Part shown: piece by piece, positions 1 through 6,654 of the stretch
Numbering within the stretch: the stretch's first letter is position 1
How the letters are laid out: the number at the start of each line of letters is the position of its first letter
Source: Clostridia bacterium
GTDB lineage: Bacteria > Bacillota > Clostridia > DUPQ01
Length of the DNA: 8,029 nucleotides
NCBI GenBank assembly: GCA_028690885.1
Contig: JAQVAJ010000053.1
Location: 1-8,029, forward strand
Direction of reading: 5' to 3'
The notes under the pieces: model-generated
Told to the model about the DNA's origin: nothing
The model's input: the letters and a program-made list of their open reading frames with translations, nothing else
The model's database searches: none
Translations under genes and position numbers: made by a program

Positions 1-1515
1 TGCTTCGTTTGCAACCATGAATTCCTGTTCTCTAAGAGACAGAATCTGTCCTCTTACTTCTCTAGCAATACCAGGCCATCCGAATATGCCTAGTATGATC
101 ATTAAGAGATAAATTCGCACCTCCGGATCCAGTTTCATCGTATTTAAAGCTGCTCCTAAAATGATATATAGAGGCATTGTTGGTATACAGTTGAATATTT
201 CAACAAGTCTCATAAGCAAAGTATCTGTCCATCCGCCGAAATAACCTGAAAGACCTCCAATTATAATACCTATAATTATCTCAATTAAAACAACAACAAA
301 TCCTATTGTGAGAGAAACTCTTCCTCCGTACATAAGTCTTACTAAAAGGTCCATTCCTGAACCATCAGTACCAAGCGGATGTTCTTTGCTAGGAGAAGCG
401 TATGTATCAATTAAATCTGTAACTTTATCTGTCCTTATTACATACTGTAAATCCTTCTTCTCAATAATATATTCTATTGTCTCACCTTCAGTATTTGTAT
501 ATTCAAATGAAGTTTGACCATTTGCCATAGATTCTTCAACTATATTCTTGAAGTTTATAGAGAGGAAAATATCAGGTGAAGTAGGGGTAATAATAAGTCT
601 TGTTACATTTGCATATGCATTTTTTTCACCCGTACCTACTTCATAAATCGTTTGCAGATTATCGTGATAATCAATTTCATAACTCAACTGATTGGCAGTA
701 AATGTTTTTTCGCTATTACTTATAGCTGATTCCGCAGCGTACTTAAAACTGAAGTCTGCTTTTAATCCCTGTGTATACATATCATATATATTTTTGGTTA
801 AGAGAACATATTCTTCACCAGTAAATATTATGCACTCACGTCTTGATAAATCTAAAAAGTATTCATCCCCGTTGTACTCAATGAAGCTCTCTTTATTCTC
901 AATAGCATTCATTACAGCAGTCTTGAAATTAGTAGAAAAAGAAATTCCACTGGCTTCTTCTTTAAAAATGTATTCACCAAGTATAATATCGATTTTTCCT
1001 ATCCGTTCTGCACCAAACAGTACCTGAGTATCTGCTGAAATTGGCTTAATTGCAAACAAAGTATCTTCTCCATTAACCGGAGTAGAAAAAACAGATTGAT
1101 TTTCTTTTAATGCTAATGCAAATGCAGCTTTGTTCAAAGAAGTGAAGGTGTACCCTTCTTTAACTTCTTCATACCAGTTCTGATTTATTGTAGCTCCTGC
1201 GTACTCTGAAGATGCTACTTCTTTTTTATAGAATATCTTTGTTTCAGGATACGGGTGTATCCATCCTCCAATAAAAGAGAATATAAACATTGCAAGTATA
1301 ATAACAAGACCTATTATTGCAAGTCTGTTTCTAACAAACCTTTTTGCTACCAGCATAGAAGGAGAAAGCATCTTAACTCTTTGCTCATCATCTAAACTGT
1401 CTGAACTGCTTATATGATCATTTATGTTTGAATCACTATATAATATCTCTTCTTCATCAATATGGATATTTTTATCCTCGTATTCGGGATTGTTAGGTAT
1501 TTTGTTATCGCTCAT
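1..1515 (-). CDS. oppC: OppC-type ABC permease with large extracytoplasmic insert (3' end outside window)
   Basis: This is an inner-membrane permease of the Opp/Dpp/Nik family that should pair with the neighbouring OppB to form the import channel. 505 residues are visible. Residues 1-45 are a hydrophilic, acidic, Asp/Ser/Asn-rich cytoplasmic tail. TM1 is at about 66-86. Residues 88-378 are a long non-membrane segment. The family motif HPLGTDGSGMD is at 379-389, then SLTIG and TM2 (about 401-421), GYFGGWTD (424-431), further membrane segments (about 434-456 and 466-482), and REVRGQILSLREQEF (485-499) leading into the EAA loop, where the window ends. Normal OppC proteins have about 300 residues and a loop of roughly 50 at this place; with the missing C-terminus this one should exceed 600. 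The start ATG has AGGAGG 5 nt upstream, and the gene begins 14 nt after oppB. Family assignment is firm; the substrate is unknown and the function of the insert is not recognised. Confidence 0.93.
   Translation of the reverse strand, partial: MSDNKIPNNPEYEDKNIHIDEEEILYSDSNINDHISSSDSLDDEQRVKMLSPSMLVAKRFVRNRLAIIGLVIILAMFIFSFIGGWIHPYPETKIFYKKEVASSEYAGATINQNWYEEVKEGYTFTSLNKAAFALALKENQSVFSTPVNGEDTLFAIKPISADTQVLFGAERIGKIDIILGEYIFKEEASGISFSTNFKTAVMNAIENKESFIEYNGDEYFLDLSRRECIIFTGEEYVLLTKNIYDMYTQGLKADFSFKYAAESAISNSEKTFTANQLSYEIDYHDNLQTIYEVGTGEKNAYANVTRLIITPTSPDIFLSINFKNIVEESMANGQTSFEYTNTEGETIEYIIEKKDLQYVIRTDKVTDLIDTYASPSKEHPLGTDGSGMDLLVRLMYGGRVSLTIGFVVVLIEIIIGIIIGGLSGYFGGWTDTLLMRLVEIFNCIPTMPLYIILGAALNTMKLDPEVRIYLLMIILGIFGWPGIAREVRGQILSLREQEFMVANEA
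433..1152 (-). repeat. Four diverged repeats inside the OppC extracytoplasmic insert
   Basis: Translating the insert shows four segments of about 40-47 residues with the same pattern: residues 122-167 (positions 1015-1152), 191-231 (823-945), 253-291 (643-759) and 315-361 (433-573). The pattern is a short strand ending near F/N-K, a helix-like stretch, then an aromatic residue 14-15 positions after the F/N: LNKAAFALALKENQSVF, NFKTAVMNAIENKESF, SFKYAAESAISNSEKTF and NFKNIVEESMANGQTSF. A polar turn and a second strand (for example YNGDEYFLDL, EGETIEYII) follow. Identity is low, so the repeats were aligned by eye. The likely structure is a string of small alpha/beta units outside the membrane; this is inference. 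Confidence 0.6.
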
Positions 1516-1520
1516 ATCTT

Positions 1521-1526
1521 CCTCCT
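1521..1526 (-). promoter_or_regulatory. Ribosome binding site of oppC
   Basis: AGGAGG lies 5 nt before the ATG at 1515-1513, within the 14-nt gap after the oppB stop codon. It fixes the oppC start and indicates independent translation initiation inside one transcript. Confidence 0.85.
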
Positions 1527-1529
1527 TTC

Positions 1530-2519
1530 CTAGTTTACTCTGACTCTTGGATCAACTACTGCATACAATATATCTGCAATAAGTGTTCCAATCAAAGTCA
1601 GTGTCGCTAAAAATACCAAATAAAACATAGAAAAGGGTATATCTCCTTTAATCATAGCATTATATGCTGTATAGCCGATTCCAGGTATTGAAAAGAGCTG
1701 TTCTGTTATCATTGCTCCAGCAAAAAGACCAGGAAGAGTTCCGCCAACTATTGTTACTATTGGTATAAGTGTATTTCTAAAAGCATGCTTGTTTATTACT
1801 TTATTTTCAGAAAGTCCTTTTGCTCTTGCAGTTCTAATATAATCTGAATTAAGTACTTCAAGCATATTTGTTCTTGTATATCTCATTAAAAAGCCTATGC
1901 TTACTATTGTCAAAGTCATAATTGGCAGCACATAATGCGATGCCACATCAAAAAACTGTCCTATGGGAGTTAACTGATCGTAAAACCGGCTAACCTTTCC
2001 AATAGGTTCAAACCATCCTAATTTGTATGAAAACCCTAGTTTTAATAGTGTTGCAAAAAAGAATGACGGTAATGAAATACCTATTAATGCAAACACACTG
2101 ATTGAGTAGTCCAATCTGCTATATTGTTTCCTTGCAGCAATTATTCCCAATGGTATAGAAATAACTAATTGAAGAACTAAAGAAATAAATCCAAGTATAA
2201 ATGAATCCCAGATAACATCTTTAAATTTCTGAACTACAGGTACGTTGTATGCCCAAGATTCACCAAAATCGCCTGTAAAAATTGAATCTTTAAGCCATCC
2301 AAAAAATCCTTCTATCACGTTACCATCCAAATGGTACACTTGATTTAACTGTTGAAGCCATTCAGTATAGCTTCTTCCTCCGGGAAGTGACGCACGTTCC
2401 CTTGCTATTGCTTCAACATATGATGTAGGTAGTGCGCGCATTATAAAGTATACAATGAACGAAACAAAGAAAAGAATCACTATACTTAATAATATACGTC
2501 TAACTAAAAACTTCCACAT
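1530..2519 (-). CDS. oppB: OppB-type ABC transporter permease
   Basis: This is a membrane permease of the peptide/nickel (Opp/Dpp/Nik) ABC importer family; it should form the channel with OppC. At 329 residues it is near the usual family length of a little over 300. TM1 is at about 9-29, followed by the external loop with GDFGESW (83-89), then five further membrane segments at about 105-128, 138-160, 196-214, 250-272 and 298-320. The EAA loop that docks on the ATPase is visible as DYIRTARAKGLSENKV (226-241) followed by AFRNTLIP (246-253). The C-terminus ends in the family signature VDPRVRV (322-328). The ATG has AAGGAG 8 nt upstream. It follows the binding-protein gene by 112 nt holding a hairpin and a promoter, and oppC starts 14 nt after its stop. 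OppB, DppB and AppB cannot be told apart here, so the symbol is a family label. Confidence 0.95.
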   Translation of the reverse strand: MWKFLVRRILLSIVILFFVSFIVYFIMRALPTSYVEAIARERASLPGGRSYTEWLQQLNQVYHLDGNVIEGFFGWLKDSIFTGDFGESWAYNVPVVQKFKDVIWDSFILGFISLVLQLVISIPLGIIAARKQYSRLDYSISVFALIGISLPSFFFATLLKLGFSYKLGWFEPIGKVSRFYDQLTPIGQFFDVASHYVLPIMTLTIVSIGFLMRYTRTNMLEVLNSDYIRTARAKGLSENKVINKHAFRNTLIPIVTIVGGTLPGLFAGAMITEQLFSIPGIGYTAYNAMIKGDIPFSMFYLVFLATLTLIGTLIADILYAVVDPRVRVN

Positions 2520-2527
2520 TAATGTTT

Positions 2528-2533
2528 CTCCTT
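2528..2533 (-). promoter_or_regulatory. Ribosome binding site of oppB
   Basis: AAGGAG lies 8 nt before the oppB ATG and supports that start. It sits about 30-35 nt downstream of the transcription start expected from the promoter at 2569-2598. Confidence 0.8.
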
Positions 2534-2568
2534 ACTAAAACATGCTTACTTCGCATAGTTTAAATATT

Positions 2569-2598
2569 ATTATATACATAAGGAAAGCCCACCGTCAA
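2569..2598 (-). promoter_or_regulatory. Sigma-A promoter for oppBC, overlapping the hairpin
   Basis: On the minus strand TTGACG (2598-2593) is followed after 18 nt by TATAAT (2574-2569). The -10 is a perfect match to the housekeeping consensus and the -35 has five of six matches. ATATAA or TATATA at 17 or 16 nt are alternative -10 readings. Transcription would start near position 2562, giving a leader of about 43 nt with the oppB ribosome binding site correctly placed. The -35 element lies in the loop of the hairpin at 2580-2613. This suggests the permeases can be transcribed separately from the binding protein. No experimental start is available. Confidence 0.7.
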
Positions 2599-2620
2599 CA
2601 GCGGGCTTTCCTTTTTTTTT
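2580..2620. terminator. Hairpin between the binding-protein gene and oppB
   Basis: An 11-bp perfect stem (AAGGAAAGCCC at 2580-2590 with GGGCTTTCCTT at 2603-2613) encloses a 12-nt loop. On the plus strand it is directly followed by a T-run at 2612-2620, a textbook intrinsic terminator for plus-strand transcription. On the minus strand, the direction of all visible genes, the run is an A-tract before the stem and only the mixed sequence TTATGTATATAAT comes after it. It may therefore be a leaky terminator or 3'-end stabiliser for the binding-protein mRNA, which begins this element only 11 nt after its stop codon. Such hairpins commonly let a binding protein be made in excess of its permeases. 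Confidence 0.7.
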
Positions 2621-2631
2621 AGGATTTTGTA

Positions 2632-5067
2632 CTAATTTGCTTCATAAACTTCAAGAAGCTCAACATCATTCATCCAGCCCCAGAAAGTTGTGATATCAGG
2701 TGTAACTGTATCAATATTAACTCTTTCTGTACTGAACACTATAATGTTCTGTCTCTGATATGAAGGTACTTCAACTGCCCAGTCAATTATTAAGTCAAGG
2801 CATGCTTTGTATACAGATTTTCTGTATGTCTGGTCATCTGACTTACGTGCTTGAACAATAAGATCATCAAGTTCAGAATCAGCTATGTGGTAATGGTTGG
2901 AATCAGATCCGCCTTTACCTACTATTCCTGAGCTGTGATATACCTGATACATATCAGGATCTATCGTTGAGCCCCATGCAGCTGTCCACAATTCCTGTGT
3001 TCCTGCATCAAGTCTGTCCCAAAGTACTGAAGAATCTGCTAAATCGTTAACTTCTAGTGTTATTCCAATTTTCTTTAAAGCTTCAGAAGTATTTGTTAAA
3101 ACCTGGAAGTTCGGGTGGTCACCAGCGCCATCACCAGGAATCAAAGCTTCATAAGTCATATTTGCTCCTTCAGGAGCTGCAGTAAACTTTTTAGTTGAAT
3201 CATTCCATGTGTATCCTGCTGCTTTGAAGAATCCAATTGATGCTTCAAGTGCTGCTGCGTATCTGGCTTCTGCATCCATGTCTGCTGTGTAGATATCATT
3301 ACCGTCAACATCAACTGAGAATGCAACTTTATAGTCTGCATCAGATTTCTGAGGTGCAGCCCAGGAAGTATTTGATATAGGATAGTTGATAACTGCTGCT
3401 GCATCGCCATAATAGCTGTTTATAGCTACATCACGATATACTGCAAGAAGTGTTGCTAAACCTTTTCTCAGAGCTTTTGATTCTGCTGAATCGGAATCTG
3501 TTCCAACTCTTACTGTGTCTGCATTAATTCCTACATATCCATAACCTAAGTTGTCAACTGATGATGTTGTAATAACATTACCATCAAGCTGTCCGTTAGA
3601 GTTATATGAACGAATTTCGTTAAACTTAACTTTACTTCCGCTTGGATTTGCTACATCTACTGCTCCAGAAGCTATTGAACTGATCTTATCAGTTTCGCCT
3701 ACTTCTTTAAACTGGATGTATTTAACTTTTGGAGTTCCTTTGTAGTAATATTCGTTAGCTTCGAAATAAACAACTTTATCTTCGTATTTAACAAATTTGT
3801 ATGGACCAGCACCCATTGGATTGGATGTTTTTGCCTGTACCATTGAAAGGTCGCCAAATGGGAATCCATAGCTTCCATCTTTGTAATTATAAAGGCTTTC
3901 GTCTCCATAATAGTGCATTGGTGTAATAGAAATACCAAGTATTGAATATATAGCAGATGCTTCATATCCTTGAGTTGTAACTTCAACTGTACGGTTGTTA
4001 ACTCTCTTTATACCTGTGATGCTCTTGATTCCTTCAGTTCCCATAGCTTCGTCTTTTGATCCATATTCATATATGAATTTTGACTTAGCTGGTGTAACTA
4101 CATCAGTATCATCAGCAGCTTCAACTGCCCAATACTCTTCAGGATTTCCGCCATATGCTTCTTTGGTTTCCAAGAAATAATCTTCAAGTGTTGGGAATTC
4201 TCCAGCAGCCATATCAAATGTTTTTCCTGTTACAGCTGTTGTAAGTGTTGTTCCTTCAACTCCAGCAAATCCCCACATTCTCATTCCAAAAGCAATTTTC
4301 ATTCCTTCACTTGCTGATATTTCAGCAGATGAGTATGGGAAATAACCCTGGTCTGCATATGAAAGATAGTTTCCAATAACATAGTTTACTATTGCTCCTA
4401 CATCATTTTTCCACTCTTCGTTAAGCAATGCCCAGAATCCGTCTTGTTGAGCTTCTGTCCATGCATCAGATGCTGACCATTCATGATCTTCTCCTGCAGC
4501 ATAAATCGCATCAACTAATGTAACATACTTGTCATAAACTTCATCAGTAGTCTGTGTCTGATAGTTCTGTAATCCAAGAATGTTATATGATGATAAAGTT
4601 GTCGAGCCGGTGTATGCAGGATCGCAAAGAACGTAATATGTGAATATTACATCATCAATATCCATTACAGTACCGTCTGAGAACGCTACATCATTTCTAA
4701 TAGTCGCACGATATGTTGTAGTATCTGATTTCTCGTCATATGCTACTGTTAAATCTGCAACACCAGTGTAAAGATAATCGGTTCCATTAAAATTAACCGT
4801 CTCTCCTTTTATGGCATTGTAAATAACACCGCCAACTCTGTCAGTAGTCATAAGGCCAACCTGTGTCATTCCAGCAACATCTACGTCATACGCTGTGTCT
4901 GCAAAGAATGGGCTGAACTTGCCGCTGAAAGGATCGTATGCAACAACTAACGGTGTTAGTATTGTCGCTTCGCCCTTTTTAATCTTAGGCGTACAAGCTG
5001 ACAGCATGGCTACGCAAAGAATAACTACAAGCAATATGCTGAGTATGCTCTTTGTTTTTAACTTCAT
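2632..5067 (-). CDS. Peptide-type ABC substrate-binding lipoprotein (SBP_bac_5 family, enlarged)
   Basis: This is the extracellular substrate-binding subunit for the OppB/OppC importer encoded downstream. It has 811 residues. The N-terminus is a lipoprotein signal: lysines at 2-6, hydrophobic core 8-22 and lipobox LSAC with Cys25, so the mature protein should be lipid-anchored outside the membrane. Family features are TYRATIRNDVAFSDG (118-132), DIDDVIFTYYV (136-146), TVEVTT (360-365), GAGPYKFVKYED (419-430), YYKGTPKVKYIQF (441-453), WGSTIDPDMYQVYHSS (698-713) and the C-terminal region near 760-785. Members usually have about 500-600 residues. Here the stretch between DDVIFTYYV and TVEVTT is over 200 residues, against about 50 in DppA, so about 160 residues are inserted, rich in Trp, Tyr and acidic residues. 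The ATG has AGGAGG 7 nt upstream and a strong promoter before it. The family is secure; peptide as substrate is only the default guess. Confidence 0.93.
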   Translation of the reverse strand: MKLKTKSILSILLVVILCVAMLSACTPKIKKGEATILTPLVVAYDPFSGKFSPFFADTAYDVDVAGMTQVGLMTTDRVGGVIYNAIKGETVNFNGTDYLYTGVADLTVAYDEKSDTTTYRATIRNDVAFSDGTVMDIDDVIFTYYVLCDPAYTGSTTLSSYNILGLQNYQTQTTDEVYDKYVTLVDAIYAAGEDHEWSASDAWTEAQQDGFWALLNEEWKNDVGAIVNYVIGNYLSYADQGYFPYSSAEISASEGMKIAFGMRMWGFAGVEGTTLTTAVTGKTFDMAAGEFPTLEDYFLETKEAYGGNPEEYWAVEAADDTDVVTPAKSKFIYEYGSKDEAMGTEGIKSITGIKRVNNRTVEVTTQGYEASAIYSILGISITPMHYYGDESLYNYKDGSYGFPFGDLSMVQAKTSNPMGAGPYKFVKYEDKVVYFEANEYYYKGTPKVKYIQFKEVGETDKISSIASGAVDVANPSGSKVKFNEIRSYNSNGQLDGNVITTSSVDNLGYGYVGINADTVRVGTDSDSAESKALRKGLATLLAVYRDVAINSYYGDAAAVINYPISNTSWAAPQKSDADYKVAFSVDVDGNDIYTADMDAEARYAAALEASIGFFKAAGYTWNDSTKKFTAAPEGANMTYEALIPGDGAGDHPNFQVLTNTSEALKKIGITLEVNDLADSSVLWDRLDAGTQELWTAAWGSTIDPDMYQVYHSSGIVGKGGSDSNHYHIADSELDDLIVQARKSDDQTYRKSVYKACLDLIIDWAVEVPSYQRQNIIVFSTERVNIDTVTPDITTFWGWMNDVELLEVYEAN

Positions 5068-5074
5068 AATTTTA

Positions 5075-5080
5075 CCTCCT
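5075..5080 (-). promoter_or_regulatory. Ribosome binding site of the binding-protein gene
   Basis: AGGAGG lies 7 nt before the ATG, within a longer GAGGAGG purine run. It is a near-ideal site, consistent with high expression of a binding lipoprotein. Confidence 0.88.
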
Positions 5081-5115
5081 CATAATAGTAAATCTTTAAT
5101 AATAAAGTTTTAAAT

Positions 5116-5144
5116 ATAATATCATGGTCATGAAAAAGTGTCAA
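5116..5144 (-). promoter_or_regulatory. Strong sigma-A promoter of the binding-protein gene
   Basis: The minus strand shows a perfect TTGACA (5144-5139), a 17-nt spacer, and TATTAT (5121-5116) preceded by TGA, an extended -10. The start should fall near 5109, giving a leader of about 40 nt. The leader begins with a small AT-rich hairpin (5-bp stem at 5094-5107) that may stabilise the 5' end. The promoter lies downstream of the glmM terminator, so this gene is expressed independently of glmM. Confidence 0.85.
5122..5133. promoter_or_regulatory. Dyad in the promoter spacer, possible operator
   Basis: TCATGGTCATGA is an inverted repeat with 5-bp arms (TCATG/CATGA) separated by 2 bp. It lies entirely in the spacer of the strong promoter and covers the extended -10 TG. 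A dimeric repressor bound here would block RNA polymerase. The arms are short and AT-rich background makes chance possible; no regulator is encoded in the window. Confidence 0.35.
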
Positions 5145-5152
5145 CGCATTTT

Positions 5153-5180
5153 TTCATATTCTGTTCACATTCTTGCCACA
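5153..5180 (+). promoter_or_regulatory. Three 11-bp-spaced direct repeats upstream of the -35, possible activator site
   Basis: On the plus strand TTCATA (5153-5158), TTCACA (5164-5169) and GCCACA (5175-5180) are separated by exactly 5 bp each, so they recur every 11 bp, about one helical turn. The nearest copy is 8 bp upstream of the -35 of the binding-protein promoter. Direct repeats of about 6 bp with 11-bp period are typical for OmpR/PhoB-type response regulators such as Bacillus PhoP. The link to any specific regulator is inference, and no such regulator is in the window. Confidence 0.4.
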
Positions 5181-5210
5181 TTTTGTTTTCAATGTTAATA
5201 TTCTCTATTT

Positions 5211-5236
5211 AAAAGGCAGAATATCATAATTCTGCC
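5211..5236 (-). terminator. Intrinsic terminator after glmM
   Basis: The minus-strand transcript can form an 8-bp perfect stem (GGCAGAAT with ATTCTGCC, 5236-5229 and 5222-5215) with a 6-nt loop, followed by UUUU and then AAAU. It lies 56 nt after the glmM stop and upstream of the next promoter, so it separates the two transcription units. The U-run is short, so termination may be incomplete. Confidence 0.65.
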
Positions 5237-5291
5237 AAAAGAATAAAAACATAATATGAATAAAGCTAATGCAAAATATTCAAATTACTAA

Positions 5292-6638
5292 TTAATTCAG
5301 TTTTTCTTTTATCTTGTCAGCTACGGTTTTTGCTCGAGTTTCGATAAATTCCATGTTCTCTCCCTCGATCATTACTCTTATTACAGGTTCAGTACCAGAT
5401 ACTCTCAAAACTATTCTTCCATTTCCATCCAGTTCTTCTGATATGCTCTTATATAAATTCTGTATCTCTACATCATTTTTAAGTTCAGCTTTCATATCAT
5501 TTCTTATTCTTACATTAATCAATACCTGCGGTAATGGTTTCATTATGTCGAAAAAACTGCTTGTTTTAATTTTATTCTCGGCTAATATTTGTGAAATTTT
5601 CAAAGAAGCAAGTATTCCGTCTCCAGTTGTATTAAATGGTAGAAGTATAATATGTCCCGATTGTTCTCCACCAATGGAATATCCGCTTTTTAGCATTTCT
5701 TCTACTACATAACGATCTCCAACTTTTGTTCTGACAATTTGCATGTCATTTTTTCTGGCAAATACATCAATTCCCATATTACTCATCTCTGTTACAGTAA
5801 TAGTGTCTTTTGCCAGTAATCCGTTTTCTTTCAAGTGAAGTGCCAAAACGGCCATCAGCACATCACCGTCTATTAAATCTCCTTTTTCCGAGACAGCTAA
5901 TAGCCTGTCAGCATCACCGTCATAAGCGAATCCGATATCATAATTTCTCTTAACTACTTCCTTTGCCAGATTATCGATGTGAGTGGACCCGCAGTCTTTG
6001 TTAATATTAATTCCATCTGGATCTGCATTCATATATGAGATATCACATCCTGTTCTTCTAAATACTTCAGGTGCTATATTGCTTGCAGCTCCATTTGCAC
6101 AGTCTAAAAGAATTCTCAAACCGGATAAGTCGGTGTTACAGTGAGATACTAAAAAATCAGAATATTCCTTTACACAATCATAATCTTTGAAAATCCTGCC
6201 TATTGCATCATGGGTTTTTATACTTCCTCCACCCTCCCCTGTAACTATTCGCTCAATCTGATCTTCAGTCTCATCAGGAAGCTTAAACCCGTCTTTATTG
6301 AAAAATTTTATACCATTATACTCATACGAGTTATGTGAAGCTGAAATAACTATTCCCGCATCACAGTTATACAATTTTGTAAGGTATGCAACAGCTGGGG
6401 TAGTAACAACTCCGGCTCTAATGACATTTGCTCCCATAGCGCAAATTCCTGCTTCTGTAGCAGACATAAGCATATCTGATGAAATCCTAGTATCTGCTCC
6501 TAAAAGTATTTTTGGCGTATGACTGCACTCACCTGCTAATACAAAAGCTCCTGCTTTACCAAGATTAAATGCAAGGCTGACTGTTAAATCCTTATTTGCA
6601 ATTCCTCTTGCTCCATCTGTACCGAAAATTTTACCCAT
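5292..6638 (-). CDS. glmM: Phosphoglucosamine mutase GlmM
   Basis: This cytoplasmic enzyme converts glucosamine-6-phosphate to glucosamine-1-phosphate on the path to UDP-N-acetylglucosamine for peptidoglycan. It has 448 residues, the normal length for GlmM. The sequence shows FGTDGARGIAN (5-15) at the N-terminus, the active-site loop SASHN (99-103) with phosphoserine Ser101, the magnesium-binding loop DGDADR (240-245), the sugar-binding GGEQSGHI (323-330), and the phosphate-binding RVSGTEP (412-418) in the C-terminal domain. All key residues of the alpha-D-phosphohexomutase family are present; the glmM-type motifs distinguish it from phosphoglucomutase or phosphomannomutase. The ATG has AGGAGG 5 nt upstream. 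It begins 16 nt after the FAD-protein stop, so the two are probably one operon. No glmS is seen in the window. Confidence 0.97.
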   Translation of the reverse strand: MGKIFGTDGARGIANKDLTVSLAFNLGKAGAFVLAGECSHTPKILLGADTRISSDMLMSATEAGICAMGANVIRAGVVTTPAVAYLTKLYNCDAGIVISASHNSYEYNGIKFFNKDGFKLPDETEDQIERIVTGEGGGSIKTHDAIGRIFKDYDCVKEYSDFLVSHCNTDLSGLRILLDCANGAASNIAPEVFRRTGCDISYMNADPDGININKDCGSTHIDNLAKEVVKRNYDIGFAYDGDADRLLAVSEKGDLIDGDVLMAVLALHLKENGLLAKDTITVTEMSNMGIDVFARKNDMQIVRTKVGDRYVVEEMLKSGYSIGGEQSGHIILLPFNTTGDGILASLKISQILAENKIKTSSFFDIMKPLPQVLINVRIRNDMKAELKNDVEIQNLYKSISEELDGNGRIVLRVSGTEPVIRVMIEGENMEFIETRAKTVADKIKEKLN

Positions 6639-6643
6639 TTAAT

Positions 6644-6649
6644 CCTCCT
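6644..6649 (-). promoter_or_regulatory. Ribosome binding site of glmM
   Basis: AGGAGG lies 5 nt before the glmM ATG, in the 16-nt gap after the upstream stop codon. The gap is too small for a separate promoter or riboswitch, which supports co-transcription. Confidence 0.85.
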
Positions 6650-6654
6650 CAAAC

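Noticed and set aside
308..1027. Two plus-strand open frames of 69 and 111 codons
   Set aside because: Both lie antisense to the OppC reading frame, which is open throughout and has clear family motifs; they lack ribosome binding sites and recognisable products.
3156..3986. Open frames of 84 and 95 codons (minus strand) and 64 codons (plus strand) inside the binding-protein gene
   Set aside because: They overlap a continuous 811-codon gene with family motifs on both sides, and their products are compositionally odd (for example Gln- and Lys-rich), as expected of shadow frames.
4780..4830. Resemblance of binding-protein residues 84-100 (NAIKGETVNFNGTDYLY) to an OppC repeat (NAIENKESFIEYNGDEYFL)
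   Set aside because: The match is short, and this part of the binding protein corresponds to the ordinary start of the SBP_bac_5 domain; chance similarity is more likely than shared origin.
5145..5210. Small gene or RNA in the glmM to binding-protein gap
   Set aside because: No open frame with a ribosome binding site and no stable structure was seen apart from the terminator, the phased repeats and the promoter.
6639..6654. glmS-type ribozyme or other riboswitch before glmM
   Set aside because: The gap is only 16 nt and is mostly occupied by the ribosome binding site.
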